The position numbers and the translations under genes were made by a program. The notes beneath the pieces were generated by a model. The model saw only the letters and a program-made list of their open reading frames with translations, did not search any database and had not been told where the DNA came from. DNA of 64,000 nt from Firmicutes bacterium ASF500 (lineage in GTDB: Bacteria; Bacillota; Clostridia; Oscillospirales; Oscillospiraceae): positions 248,001-312,000 of the forward strand of contig CP097573.1 in assembly GCA_000492175.2 (NCBI GenBank), in the 5' to 3' direction. Positions 41,105 through 49,809 of the stretch are shown here, in pieces; positions within the stretch are counted from its first letter, which is position 1; every line of letters starts with the position of its first letter.

Positions 41105-42837
41105 TATCCGCCCACCCCCTCTTGCTGAGATTGATAGATTTCCTGATAGATTTTGTTGGTTTTCATCAGCTCCTCGTGAGTACCCCGTCCGGCGATGTGG
41201 TCGTCGTCCAGAATGAGGATTTCATCGGCGTACTGCACCGAGGAGATGCGCTGAGCGATGATGATGACGGTGGTGTCCTTGAGGTTGTTGTGGAAGGACT
41301 CCCGGATGGCCGCCTCGGTGGCCGAGTCCACAGCGGAGGTGGAGTCGTCCAGAATGAGGATGGCCGGCTTGCGGAGCATAGCTCGGGCGATGCACAGCCG
41401 CTGCTTCTGCCCGCCGGAGACGTTGGTGCCCCCTTGGGTAAGCTGGGTGTCGAAGCCCTCGGGCAGGGACATAATGAAGTCGTAGGCTTGGGCGTCCTTA
41501 GCGGCCTGGATGGTCTCCTCTTCGGTGGCGTCGGGACGGCCCCAGAGCAGGTTTTCCCGGACGGTGCCGGTGAAGAGGATGTTGGTCTGGAGCACCATGC
41601 CGATACGGGAGCGCAGCTCCTCCAGGGGGTAGTCCCGCACGTCCACCCCGTCCACCAGGACAGAGCCGCCGGTGACATCGTAGAACCGGGGGATGAGATT
41701 AACCAGAGAGGACTTGCCGGTGCCGGTGCCCCCCACGATGGCCACAAACTGCCCCGGCTCCACGGAAAAGCTGATGTGGGACAGCACATCGTCCCCAGAG
41801 CCTCCGGCGGCGTATTTGAAGGACACGTCCTTGAACTCCACCCGGCCCCTGGGGGCGGGGAGGGGGGCGGTCTCCTGTTTGTCCTGGACAGAGGGGGTGG
41901 TCTCCAGCACCTCGTTGATGCGCCGGGCGCAGGCCTGGGCCCGGGACAGCTGGAGCAGGGCCATGGACACCATCATTACGCTCATCAGCACCTGCATAAT
42001 GTAGCTGAGGAAGGCGTTCAGGTCGCCCAGCTTGAAGCCGGCCTCCATGACCATCCTGCCCCCGAAGTAGAGGACGGCCAGGGTGGCCCCGTTGAGGCAC
42101 AGCATCATAATGGGGAAAATGGCGATGATCCGCATGCCCACGGTGAGGCCGGCTTCCATCAGCTCGTCGCTGGAGCGGTTGAACTTCTTCCGCTCGTGGT
42201 CCTCCCGGACGAAGGCCTTGACTACCCGAATGGCTACCAGGTTCTCCTGGAGGACGTTGTTCAGCCCGTCGATCTTTTTCTGCATCAGCTCGAAGAGCCG
42301 GGTGCATATCTTCATCAGCAGGGCGATGGACGCCGCCATCAGGGGGATGACGACCAGCAGAATCACCGCCAGCCGGGCGTTGAGGTAGAGGCTGACGGCC
42401 AGAGCGGTGAAAAGCATCACCGGGGCCCGCACCAGCATCCGCAGGCCCATGGCCAGCATCATGGTCATAGCGTTCACGTCGTTGGTCATGCGGGTGATGA
42501 GGGAGGCGGAGGAGAAGCGGTCGATGTCGGCGAAGGAGAAGTCCTGCACCTTGTTAAACAGGCACTGGCGCAGGTTGCCGCCAAAGCCCTGGCTGGCGAA
42601 GGTGGCGTATTTGGCGGACCCCACGCCGCAGGCCATAGCCAGCAGGGCCAGGACCAGCATCAGCCCGCCCATGAGAAAGATGTATCGCACATCTCCCGAG
42701 GGAATGGCTACGTCTACGATCTCCGCCATCACCAGGGGGAGAAGCAGCTCGCAGATGACCTCCAGAATGATGAGGATGGGGGACTTAATCGCCGCTTTTT
42801 TGTAGCCCTCCAGGTGGGTTAGGAACAGGGAAAGCAA
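41104..42837 (-). CDS. ABC exporter half-transporter, first subunit (degenerate catalytic site)
   Basis: A 577-residue protein with six membrane segments, Walker A GGTGTGKSS, signature NVSGGQKQ, Walker B ILILDDSTSAVD and H-loop switched to Gln (IIAQRIS). The catalytic Glu after Walker B is Asp and the H-loop His is replaced, the pattern of the degenerate site in heterodimeric exporters such as BmrCD or TM287/288. The partner downstream keeps both residues. Seven bases after marR, so the three genes form one operon. Substrate unknown. Confidence 0.92.
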   Translation of the reverse strand: MLSLFLTHLEGYKKAAIKSPILIILEVICELLLPLVMAEIVDVAIPSGDVRYIFLMGGLMLVLALLAMACGVGSAKYATFASQGFGGNLRQCLFNKVQDFSFADIDRFSSASLITRMTNDVNAMTMMLAMGLRMLVRAPVMLFTALAVSLYLNARLAVILLVVIPLMAASIALLMKICTRLFELMQKKIDGLNNVLQENLVAIRVVKAFVREDHERKKFNRSSDELMEAGLTVGMRIIAIFPIMMLCLNGATLAVLYFGGRMVMEAGFKLGDLNAFLSYIMQVLMSVMMVSMALLQLSRAQACARRINEVLETTPSVQDKQETAPLPAPRGRVEFKDVSFKYAAGGSGDDVLSHISFSVEPGQFVAIVGGTGTGKSSLVNLIPRFYDVTGGSVLVDGVDVRDYPLEELRSRIGMVLQTNILFTGTVRENLLWGRPDATEEETIQAAKDAQAYDFIMSLPEGFDTQLTQGGTNVSGGQKQRLCIARAMLRKPAILILDDSTSAVDSATEAAIRESFHNNLKDTTVIIIAQRISSVQYADEILILDDDHIAGRGTHEELMKTNKIYQEIYQSQQEGVGG

Positions 42838-42844
42838 GGGAAAA

Positions 42845-43300
42845 TCACTCCTTTTCTTGGGAATTCGTCAGATTGTCCAGCATCCGGCGCTGAAACTGGG
42901 CCAGCTGCTCCAGCTCCTCCGGGGAGAAGCCGGCCATCATCCGGGCGGATACCCGGAGAAAAACCTCCCGGCAGCCCTGTACGGCGGCGGCCCCCTTCTC
43001 GGTGAGGGTCACCCGGTTGCGCCGGGCGTCCTCGGGCCAGGGTTCCCGGCGGACATAGCCGTCCCGTTCCAGACACTTTAACGAGTTGGCTATGGCGGGA
43101 GGGGAGACGTGGAGCAGGTCGGCCAGCTCCCGCTGGGCCTGGAATTGGCCCTCCGGGTCCTCGTCCGCGGACTGGAGGATGGACACCAGCATGGGGTGGC
43201 CCACCTTCTCCAGGCCCGCGGCGTTCAGCTCCGCCTGCACCGCCGAGCGGTGGGCGTTGCTCAGACTGCGGGACAGTAGCTCCATCTCGTGAAAGGACAC
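42845..43300 (-). CDS. MarR family transcriptional regulator
   Basis: A 151-residue protein with a GTG start at 43300 (AAAGGAGG in front; ATG 43285 is an alternative). Winged helix: QRELADLLHVSPPAIANSLK CLERDGYVRREPWPEDARRN RVTLTEKGAAAVQGC with the wing residues DARRNRV. First gene of an operon with the two ABC exporter genes, the usual arrangement in which MarR represses an efflux pump and is released by the drug. Its likely operator is the TTAACC repeat cluster in its own promoter. Confidence 0.92.
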   Translation of the reverse strand: MSFHEMELLSRSLSNAHRSAVQAELNAAGLEKVGHPMLVSILQSADEDPEGQFQAQRELADLLHVSPPAIANSLKCLERDGYVRREPWPEDARRNRVTLTEKGAAAVQGCREVFLRVSARMMAGFSPEELEQLAQFQRRMLDNLTNSQEKE

Positions 43301-43328
43301 TTCGGAAAAACCTCCTTTTTGAAAATAA

Positions 43329-43385
43329 TTAACCGGTTAATGATTAACCTGTTGACTATTTTACCCGGATGGAGGAAATTGTCAA
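43329..43385 (-). promoter_or_regulatory. Promoter and operator of the marR-ABC operon
   Basis: On the minus strand TTGACA (43385-43380), 16 bases, TAAAAT (43363-43358). Just downstream of the -10 lies the perfect palindrome TTAACCGGTTAA (43329-43340) and a second imperfect one TTAACCTGTTGA (43344-43355), 15 bases apart centre to centre. This fits tandem MarR sites that block transcription. Confidence 0.8.
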
Positions 43386-43441
43386 GGGATTTCTGCGGGG
43401 TTCAAAAATTGTTTACATATGGGGACCGGCAGCCTGGGCGC

Positions 43442-43470
43442 TTGACAATTTCAGACAGGCCGGTTATGAT
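43442..43470 (+). promoter_or_regulatory. Promoter of rlmD
   Basis: TTGACA (43442-43447), 17 bases, TATGAT (43465-43470), 25 bases before the ATG. Confidence 0.8.
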
Positions 43471-43495
43471 TGCGGAAGAAACGGGAGGTGTCTCC

Positions 43496-44851
43496 ATGGC
43501 CGAAAAGAACACGATTTGTACGTTAGAGATCACCGGCTTCACCGCTGAGGGGATGGGGGTGGCCCGGCTGGAGGGCCGGGTGGTCTTTGTGCCCTATACC
43601 ATCCCCGGGGAGCGGTGGAGGGTCCGGCTGGAAAAGGTGAATAAAAATGTGGCCTGGGGCAGGGGGGTGGAGCTGCTGTCCCCCTCCCCGGAGCGGGTGC
43701 GGGCCGGCTGCCCCCTGTTTGGGAAATGCGGCGGCTGTCAGTACCGGCACATGACCTACGCCGAAGAGCTGCGGGCCAAGGGCCAGCGCATTGCCGGCGC
43801 CCTGGAGCGGGTGGGACATATTCACCTGGACCTGCCCCCGGTCCTGGGGGCGGAGGAGCCCGACCGATATAGGAACAAGGTACAGCTCCCGGTGGCCCAG
43901 GGGAGGCGGGGGCTGTCCATCGGCTATTTCCGCCCCCGGAGCCACGACGTGCTGGACGCCCCGGACTGTCTCCTCCAACCGGAGGCGGTCACCCGCCTGC
44001 GGGGGGCCTTCAAGGCCTGGATGGAGACGTATAGTATCCCCGCCTATGACGAGGGGACAGGCCGGGGTCTGATCCGGCACCTCTATGTCCGCGCCAACCG
44101 GAGGGGGGAGAGCCTGGTCTGCGTGGTAGCCAACGGGCGGACCCTGCTCCAGGGGGAGGCGCTGGTGGACGCCCTGCGACAGGCGGAGCCCCGGCTGGCC
44201 GGGGTGGTCCTCAACACCAACACCCGGGACACCAACGTAATTCTCGGAGATCAGTATACCCAGCTTTGGGGGCAGGGCTGGCTGGAGGAGGAGCTGTGCG
44301 GGCTGGCCTTCCGTCTGTCCCCGGCCTCCTTCTTCCAGATCAACCGGGCCCAGACCGAGCGTCTGTACCGTCTGGCCCTGGAGTTTGCCCAGCTCACCGG
44401 GGAGGAGACCGCGCTGGACCTGTACTGCGGCATCGGGACCATCTCACTGGCCCTGGCGGGGCGGGCCCGGCGGGTGATCGGGGCGGAGATTGTCCCCCAG
44501 GCCATCGCCGACGCCGAGGAAAACGCCCGCCGCAACGGAGTCGAAAACGCCGAATTTTTCTGCGGCGACGCCGGAGCGGTAGCCAGCCGCCTGATGGATG
44601 AGGGCGTCCGGCCCCAGGTCATCTGTGTGGACCCGCCCCGAAAGGGGCTGGCCCCGGAGGTGCCCGCCATCCTGGCCGGTCTGTCTCCGGACCGTATCGT
44701 CTACGTCTCCTGCGACCCCGCTACCCTGGCCCGGGACGCCGCCCGCTTCGCCGGGCTGGGTTACCATGCGGAGCGGGCCCAGGGCGTGGATCTGTTTCCG
44801 AGAACAGCGCATGTAGAGACGGTAATGCTTTTGGGGAGGGCAAGTCCATAA
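43496..44851 (+). CDS. rlmD: 23S rRNA (uracil-C5)-methyltransferase, RlmD/RumA family
   Basis: A 451-residue protein; ATG 43496 has GGGAGGTG and follows the promoter, so the longer frame from 43289 is not used. Residues 5-60 are a TRAM RNA-binding domain (EITGFTAEGMGVARLEGRVV). CPLFGKCGGCQYRH and a later DAPDCLL supply the four Fe-S cysteines. SAM site LDLYCGIGTISLALAG, then VCVDPPRKGL, and the catalytic YVSCDPATLARD cysteine loop. The family methylates U1939 or U747 of 23S rRNA or U54 of tRNA; Firmicutes often have RlmCD with dual specificity, so the exact target is uncertain. Confidence 0.92.
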   Translation: MAEKNTICTLEITGFTAEGMGVARLEGRVVFVPYTIPGERWRVRLEKVNKNVAWGRGVELLSPSPERVRAGCPLFGKCGGCQYRHMTYAEELRAKGQRIAGALERVGHIHLDLPPVLGAEEPDRYRNKVQLPVAQGRRGLSIGYFRPRSHDVLDAPDCLLQPEAVTRLRGAFKAWMETYSIPAYDEGTGRGLIRHLYVRANRRGESLVCVVANGRTLLQGEALVDALRQAEPRLAGVVLNTNTRDTNVILGDQYTQLWGQGWLEEELCGLAFRLSPASFFQINRAQTERLYRLALEFAQLTGEETALDLYCGIGTISLALAGRARRVIGAEIVPQAIADAEENARRNGVENAEFFCGDAGAVASRLMDEGVRPQVICVDPPRKGLAPEVPAILAGLSPDRIVYVSCDPATLARDAARFAGLGYHAERAQGVDLFPRTAHVETVMLLGRASP

Positions 44852-44915
44852 GGACCTTGAATTTTCCTCCTAAACATGATACCCTTTTGGAAAGAGACGC
44901 GGGAGGGGAGATCGC

Positions 44916-47225
44916 ATGCGGATACTGGCCACATTTGCCTTCTCCTTTGCAGCCGCTGTCTTTGGGGCGGTCTATGGTAAGCTGGACCCCCTCCTGCTCC
45001 CGCTGGGCGGGGCGCTGGCCCTGGCGGCGGTCCTGACGGGCCTGCTGATCCGGGAAAGGGGACATGCCCGGACGCGGGCGGTGCTGATTCTGTCCGGACT
45101 GTCGGTGGGACTGCTGTGGACCGCCCTGTATATGGTGGTGTTCTTTCAGCCCGCCCGGGACCTGGACGGCCGGACGGTCCGCCTCTCCGCCGTGGTGGCC
45201 GACTGGCCCCAGGAGGGGGAGTACGGCGGCTATACCGTGGTGGTCCAGGCGGAGACGGAGGGCTGGGCCAAGGTGTCCGCCATCCTTTACACCGACGATC
45301 AGGGGGCGGACCTGCGCCCCGGCGACCGGATCGGGACAGTGGCCCACTGTACCCTGGGGGACCGGACCTTTGCCGGAGAAAAGATCACCTATTACACCGC
45401 GAAGGGCATCTTCCTTCGTGCCAAGGCCTACGGACGGCTGGAGATTCAGCGCGGGGAAAAGACCGCGCCCCAGTATTGGGCGGCTTACGCGTCCAAGGCG
45501 TTGAAGGAGGGCATTGACGCGGCCTTTCCGGAGGAGGCCTCCGGCTTTGTCCGGGCCCTGGTGACGGGCAACCGGGACAACCTCACCGACCAGTTCACCA
45601 CCTCCCTCCAGCGCACCGGACTGAGCCACACGGTAGCGGTGTCCGGGATGCACCTGGCCTTTCTGTCCAGCCTGCTCACCTACCTGCTGGGTCGGGGGAG
45701 GCGGTCCACCGCCTTTTTCACCATCTTGTGGGTGATCTCGTTCTGCGGTATCGCGGGCAATACGCCCTCGGTGCTTCGGGCGGCGGTGATGGTGCTTATG
45801 CTCCAGTTCGCGCCTCTGCTGAACCGGGAGCGGGACGGGCCCACGGCACTGTCCCTGGCCCTCCTGATTCTGCTGTGGGTCAACCCCTTTTCCGCCGCCC
45901 ACATCGGCTTACAGCTGTCCTTCACATCGGTGGCGGGCATCCTTCTGGTGTCCGACCGGGTGCAGGACTGGCTGATGAAGGTATTCCACATGGACGGGTG
46001 GAGCAAACCCAAGCGCCGGGTGGTGCGGTATCTCCAGGCGGGGCCCTATTTTGTGGTCTCCACCCTCTCCGCCACCCTGGGGGCGTCGGTGCTGACCATG
46101 CCCTTGGTGGCTCTCCATTTTAATATGATCTCCCTGATCTCGCCCCTGTCCAACCTGATGACCATTTTGGCCATCGGCATTCTGTTTCTGGGCGGGCTGG
46201 GCGTGGGGGCGCTGGCGCTGGTCCTGCCCGGTGGAGCGGCTATACTGGCAATCCCCTTTACAGAGCTGGTCCGCTATCTCCAGTGGGTGATCGATCTGCT
46301 GTCCAGGCCGGCGCTGGCTGCGCTGCCGTTGGAGTCGGTCTATTACCGGGCTTGGCTGGTGTTGGTCTACGCCCTGATTCTGGTCTCGGTGCGGATGAAG
46401 GGCAGGCGGCCCGTCTGGATGCCCCTGGCCGCCGGAGGGGTGGGCCTTGTTCTGGCCGTGGCGCTCACCCGGCAGTCCTTCTATCTGGGGGACATGGGGG
46501 TGACGGTGCTGGACACCGGTCAGGGGCAGAGCGTACTGCTGCGGTCCGGGGACTATCTCACCCTGGTGGACTGCGGCGGGGACAGTATGGACAACCCCGG
46601 CGACATCGCCGCCAACTACCTCCAGGCGGTTGGCCGGAGCGGCCTGGACCTTCTGGTGGTGTCCCACTACCACGCCGACCACGCCAACGGAATCCCCCAG
46701 CTTCTGCGGCGGATTGACGTGGGGGAGATCGTCCTGCCCGATGTGGAGGAGGACAGCCCCCTCCGGGCGGAGATCATCGCCGCCGCCGGAGAGAGGGGCG
46801 TCCCGGTGCGCTTTGTCCAGGAGACGGCCTGGTTCCGGCCCTCCCGGGCGGACACCATTGCCGTTTTTCCGCCTATGCTGGCCGGGAAGAACGTCAACGA
46901 GCTGGGCCTGACCGTCTTGGCCTCCCATAAGGCGCTGGACGTGCTGATTACTGGCGACATGGAGGAGGAGGGGGAACGGCGTCTGAGAGAGACCGTCCCC
47001 CTGCCCGACATCGAGGTGCTGGTGGCCGGGCACCACGGCTCCGATACCTCCAACACGCCGGAGCTGCTGGAGGCCGTCCGGCCTGAACTGGCGCTGATTT
47101 CCGTGGGACGGAACAACAAATACGGCCACCCCGATTGGGACACCCTGATCCGTCTGGACGATATTGGGGCCGAGATCTACCGCACCGACCTGTACGGGAC
47201 GGTGGAGGTGAAATTGAACGAATAA
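44916..47225 (+). CDS. comEC: ComEC/Rec2 DNA uptake channel
   Basis: A 769-residue protein after GGGAGGGGAG. N-terminal hydrophobic helices and an OB-like DUF4131 domain (to about residue 200), the competence core with RTGLSHTVAVSGMHLAFLSSLL, about eight further membrane helices, and a C-terminal metallo-beta-lactamase domain with HYHADHANG, ITGDMEEEGE and AGHHGSDTSNT. All metal ligands appear present. ComEC forms the channel for single-stranded DNA entry; in this class the beta-lactamase domain may degrade the other strand. It is followed by holA, the usual order in Firmicutes. comEA is not next to it. Confidence 0.95.
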   Translation: MRILATFAFSFAAAVFGAVYGKLDPLLLPLGGALALAAVLTGLLIRERGHARTRAVLILSGLSVGLLWTALYMVVFFQPARDLDGRTVRLSAVVADWPQEGEYGGYTVVVQAETEGWAKVSAILYTDDQGADLRPGDRIGTVAHCTLGDRTFAGEKITYYTAKGIFLRAKAYGRLEIQRGEKTAPQYWAAYASKALKEGIDAAFPEEASGFVRALVTGNRDNLTDQFTTSLQRTGLSHTVAVSGMHLAFLSSLLTYLLGRGRRSTAFFTILWVISFCGIAGNTPSVLRAAVMVLMLQFAPLLNRERDGPTALSLALLILLWVNPFSAAHIGLQLSFTSVAGILLVSDRVQDWLMKVFHMDGWSKPKRRVVRYLQAGPYFVVSTLSATLGASVLTMPLVALHFNMISLISPLSNLMTILAIGILFLGGLGVGALALVLPGGAAILAIPFTELVRYLQWVIDLLSRPALAALPLESVYYRAWLVLVYALILVSVRMKGRRPVWMPLAAGGVGLVLAVALTRQSFYLGDMGVTVLDTGQGQSVLLRSGDYLTLVDCGGDSMDNPGDIAANYLQAVGRSGLDLLVVSHYHADHANGIPQLLRRIDVGEIVLPDVEEDSPLRAEIIAAAGERGVPVRFVQETAWFRPSRADTIAVFPPMLAGKNVNELGLTVLASHKALDVLITGDMEEEGERRLRETVPLPDIEVLVAGHHGSDTSNTPELLEAVRPELALISVGRNNKYGHPDWDTLIRLDDIGAEIYRTDLYGTVEVKLNE

Positions 47226-47237
47226 GGGGGACCGGCT

Positions 47238-48272
47238 ATGCCGCCCAAAAATAAGCCTGATACCTCCGGCTTTGAAACGCTGAAAAAGGACCTGTCCGCC
47301 GGGAAGCCGGGGCGGCTGTACATCTTCCACGGGGAGGAGACCTACCTGCGGGACTACTATCTGGACAAGCTTCGGGATACCGTTCTCACCGGCGGGCTGG
47401 GGGAGTTCAACCGCCACGACCTGGACGCCAAGGCGATGAACCCCCACGCCCTGGAGGAGGCGGTGGACTGCCTGCCCATGATGGCGGAACGGACCCTGAT
47501 TCTGGTCACCGACTACGACCTGTTCAAGGCGGGGGAGCGGGACCGGGAGGAGTATATCCGCATACTGTCCAGCTTGCCCGACTACTGCTGTCTGGTGTTT
47601 CTCTATGACCTCATCGACTACAAGCCGGACGCCAGGACCAAGCTGGCTCAGGCGGTGAAAAAAAGCGGTACGGCGGTGAACTTTGTCCGGCAGGGCCAGC
47701 GGGAGCTGACCGACTGGGTCCGCCGCCACTTCAAGGCCCTGGGCAAGGAGATCGACCCCCGGCTGTGCGGGGAGCTGATCTTCCTGTGCGGTGACCTGAT
47801 GCACAACCTCCAACAGGAGATTGGAAAGATCGGGGCCTACGCCAAAGGCCCCGCCATCACCCGGGCGGATATCGAGGCGGTGGCCACCCCTCAGCTGGAC
47901 GCGGTGGTCTTCCGCATTGCCGACGCCATCGGGGAGAAGAACTACGACAAGGCGGCGAAAATTCTGGGGGAGCTCTACCAGATGCAGAAGAGCCCCTATG
48001 AGATTCTCAGCGCCCTGAGCAAGCAGCTGCGGCAGCTCTACTCCGCCCGGCTGGCCCTGGACGGACGGCGGAACGCCGCCTGGGTGGCCCAGCTGTGGGG
48101 GATGCGCTACCCCGCCGACCGGCTGATGGTCAGCGCGCGGCGGTTCTCCCTGCCCTGGTGCCGGAGGGCTGTCACCCGCTGCGCCCAGACTGACCTGGCG
48201 ATGAAGTCCACCGGCCAGGACCCCAAGGAGCTGCTGACCACCCTCCTGCTGGAGCTGGCCAACGCGGCGTAG
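47238..48272 (+). CDS. holA: DNA polymerase III delta subunit
   Basis: A 344-residue protein 12 bases after comEC. The start with FHGEETYLRDYYLDKLRDTVL (phrase GEETYLRDYYLDKL) is the delta-subunit pattern, followed by EAVDCLPMMAERTLILVTDY, LPDYCCLVFLYD and the C-terminal collar domain (YEILSALSKQLRQLYSARLA, STGQDPKELLTTLLLELANA). It opens the beta clamp as part of the clamp loader at the replication fork. The comEC-holA order is conserved in Firmicutes; rpsT, often next, is missing. Confidence 0.95.
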   Translation: MPPKNKPDTSGFETLKKDLSAGKPGRLYIFHGEETYLRDYYLDKLRDTVLTGGLGEFNRHDLDAKAMNPHALEEAVDCLPMMAERTLILVTDYDLFKAGERDREEYIRILSSLPDYCCLVFLYDLIDYKPDARTKLAQAVKKSGTAVNFVRQGQRELTDWVRRHFKALGKEIDPRLCGELIFLCGDLMHNLQQEIGKIGAYAKGPAITRADIEAVATPQLDAVVFRIADAIGEKNYDKAAKILGELYQMQKSPYEILSALSKQLRQLYSARLALDGRRNAAWVAQLWGMRYPADRLMVSARRFSLPWCRRAVTRCAQTDLAMKSTGQDPKELLTTLLLELANAA

Positions 48273-48301
48273 GGGACGCGATATTTCCCAAGGGTACGTC
48301 C

Positions 48302-48374
48302 TTGTAGGGGCGGATATTATCCGCCCGCCCAGCATCGCCTAAACCTGACGGGCGGATGATATCCGCCCCTACAA
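48302..48374. repeat. Palindromic GTAGGG-type intergenic repeat, copy B (complete)
   Basis: Left arm 48302-48327 and right arm 48349-48374 are inverse copies of 26 bases with one mismatch; each arm begins or ends TTGTAGGGGCGGAT and is itself nearly palindromic (GGGCGGAT/ATCCGCCC). The middle is GCCCAGCATCGCCTAAACCTG-like non-pairing sequence. It resembles a miniature mobile repeat or REP-type element. Confidence 0.75.
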
Positions 48375-48403
48375 AGGGCTCTAGGCCCTCGTTTGCTCCG
48401 CAC

Positions 48404-48472
48404 ATTTCGCCTGCGGCGAAATCAATCCTCCGCCCCAGTTTGCGAACTGGGGCACCTCCTTTCGAAAGGAGG
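48404..48472. other. Three consecutive perfect hairpins before rnmV
   Basis: ATTTCGCC/GGCGAAAT (48404-48422), GCCCCAGTT/AACTGGGGC (48432-48453) and the 18-base palindrome CCTCCTTTCGAAAGGAGG (48455-48472). The last hides an AAAGGAGG that would otherwise look like a ribosome-binding site but is 22 bases before the ATG. May be a leader regulating rnmV or another repeat family. Confidence 0.6.
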
Positions 48473-48493
48473 CTTTGGAGAGGGGACCTGTAA

Positions 48494-49090
48494 ATGCTGC
48501 ACATCCAAGAGGCCATCGTGGTCGAGGGCCGGTACGACAAAAATACTCTGTCTCAGGTGGTGGACACGCTGATTCTGGAGACGGGGGGCTTTCAAATCTT
48601 CAAGGACCCGGAAAAAATGGCCCTCCTCCAACGGGCGGCCCAGCGGCGGGGGCTGATCGTCCTCACCGACTCAGACGGGGCGGGGTTCGTCATCCGAAAC
48701 CGGATCAAGGGGACCGTTCCGGCCCGGCTTTTGAAGCACGCCTACATCCCGGATGTCTACGGCAAGGAGCGCCGGAAGCGCAAGGCCGGGAAGGAGGGCA
48801 AGCTGGGGGTGGAGGGGATGCCGCCCTCGGTGCTGGAGGATGTTCTGCGCCGGGCGGGAGCCACCTTTTTAGAGGAGAGTGCCCCGGAGCGCCGCCGCGG
48901 TCCGGCCCTCACCAAGGCCGACCTCTTCGCCGCCGGGTTGTCCGGGGGGCCGGGGAGCGCCGAACAGCGGCAAGCTCTTCTGAAACAGCTGGAGCTTCCA
49001 GAGCATATGTCCACCAACGCCCTGCTGGCCGTGCTGAACGGCTGCTACAGCCGGAAAGAGATCGAAAAGCTGTTCGCCTCCCTCGTATGA
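48494..49090 (+). CDS. rnmV: Ribonuclease M5-like toprim protein
   Basis: A 198-residue protein. Toprim domain at the N-terminus: IQEAIVVEGRYDKNTLSQVV with the conserved Glu, then LIVLTDSDGAGFVIRNRIK with DxD. A C-terminal DUF4093-type domain follows (ALTKADLFAAGLSGGPGSAE, LLAVLNGCYSRKEIEKLF). RNase M5 matures 5S rRNA with help of protein L18. The usual neighbour ksgA is missing. A lysine/arginine-rich loop (GKERRKRKAGKEGK) suits RNA binding. Confidence 0.88.
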   Translation: MLHIQEAIVVEGRYDKNTLSQVVDTLILETGGFQIFKDPEKMALLQRAAQRRGLIVLTDSDGAGFVIRNRIKGTVPARLLKHAYIPDVYGKERRKRKAGKEGKLGVEGMPPSVLEDVLRRAGATFLEESAPERRRGPALTKADLFAAGLSGGPGSAEQRQALLKQLELPEHMSTNALLAVLNGCYSRKEIEKLFASLV

Positions 49091-49107
49091 GGGAGGCGAA
49101 CGCATAT

Positions 49108-49809
49108 TTAAGGGATAAACAACAGAGGGCGAAGAAGGGGAGCGAGAAAGATGGTTGCGAAAAAGAAGATCTGGACGATCCCCCGCAGCCGCTGCCGCCG
49201 CCGCCACCGGGGGGAGGTGGGCAGACGCTCTGGGGCGATCCCGGCCTCCATGTCCGCCTCCATCCGCTTCAGCTTTTGCAGGCTCTCCCGGTCCAGGAGC
49301 AGGGTGAACAGTCCAGCCAGCAAAATAAGGGACAGATAAATATCGGAGAACAGCCTCTCGGGGTTAGAGAGCCCGAAGCGCCGGAGATCCCAGATCAGGA
49401 GGAGGGCCGCCAAGGCGAGGGTGACGCCCAGCGCCCGGTTCCAGCCCTTATGCCGGCGGCAGAGGGCGCGCATATGGCCGACCAGCAGGGTGGGGTCGGT
49501 GTGAAGCTCCGGGGCGGCGGAATCGTCGTTGTAGAACACCAGGGCGTTGTGGGCGATCTCACAGGCGTAGCTCCAGCCCAGCTCCCGGTAAAATTCCTTC
49601 TTCTCGTCGGACAGCTGAATCTCCAGGGAGTAGCGGGGGTTGGGCTCCAGCCGGACCCGGACCCGCTTGGGCTCGCCCCGGGTGAAGCAGCACAGGAAGG
49701 AGCGGTACCACTTGAGGTACAGGCCCTTGAGGGCCATCTCCTCCAGCCAGTTTTCCATGCCAGTTAAATCCAGCTCGCTGGCGGCAGGGGGTCTGAACGC
49801 GTATTTCAT
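49108..49809 (-). CDS. DUF2812 protein, second copy
   Basis: A 233-residue protein whose ATG overlaps the stop of the preceding DUF2812 gene (TGATG). The N-terminal domain has ENWLEEMALKGLYLKWYRSF, KRVRVRLEPNP, and KEFYRELGWSYACEIAHNAL VFYNDD, which is the DUF2812 pattern; two membrane segments follow (ALGVTLALAALLLIWDL, LFSDIYLSLILLAGLFTLLL) and a third near the end. PadR-linked DUF2812 proteins are thought to act as membrane partners of the regulator; function unknown. Shorter than the first copy. Confidence 0.85.
   Translation of the reverse strand: MKYAFRPPAASELDLTGMENWLEEMALKGLYLKWYRSFLCCFTRGEPKRVRVRLEPNPRYSLEIQLSDEKKEFYRELGWSYACEIAHNALVFYNDDSAAPELHTDPTLLVGHMRALCRRHKGWNRALGVTLALAALLLIWDLRRFGLSNPERLFSDIYLSLILLAGLFTLLLDRESLQKLKRMEADMEAGIAPERLPTSPRWRRRQRLRGIVQIFFFATIFLAPLLRPLLFIP

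Noticed and set aside
41080..42822. 580-codon open frame on the plus strand
   Set aside because: Antisense to the ABC transporter gene; repetitive His/Gln/Gly composition.
43289..43495. 69-residue N-terminal extension of the RNA methyltransferase
   Set aside because: The region holds the promoter of the gene and the operator of the opposite operon, and the family begins at the TRAM domain.
45909..48335. 808-codon open frame on the minus strand
   Set aside because: Runs antisense through comEC and holA, both of which are complete and recognisable; the translation has no domain.
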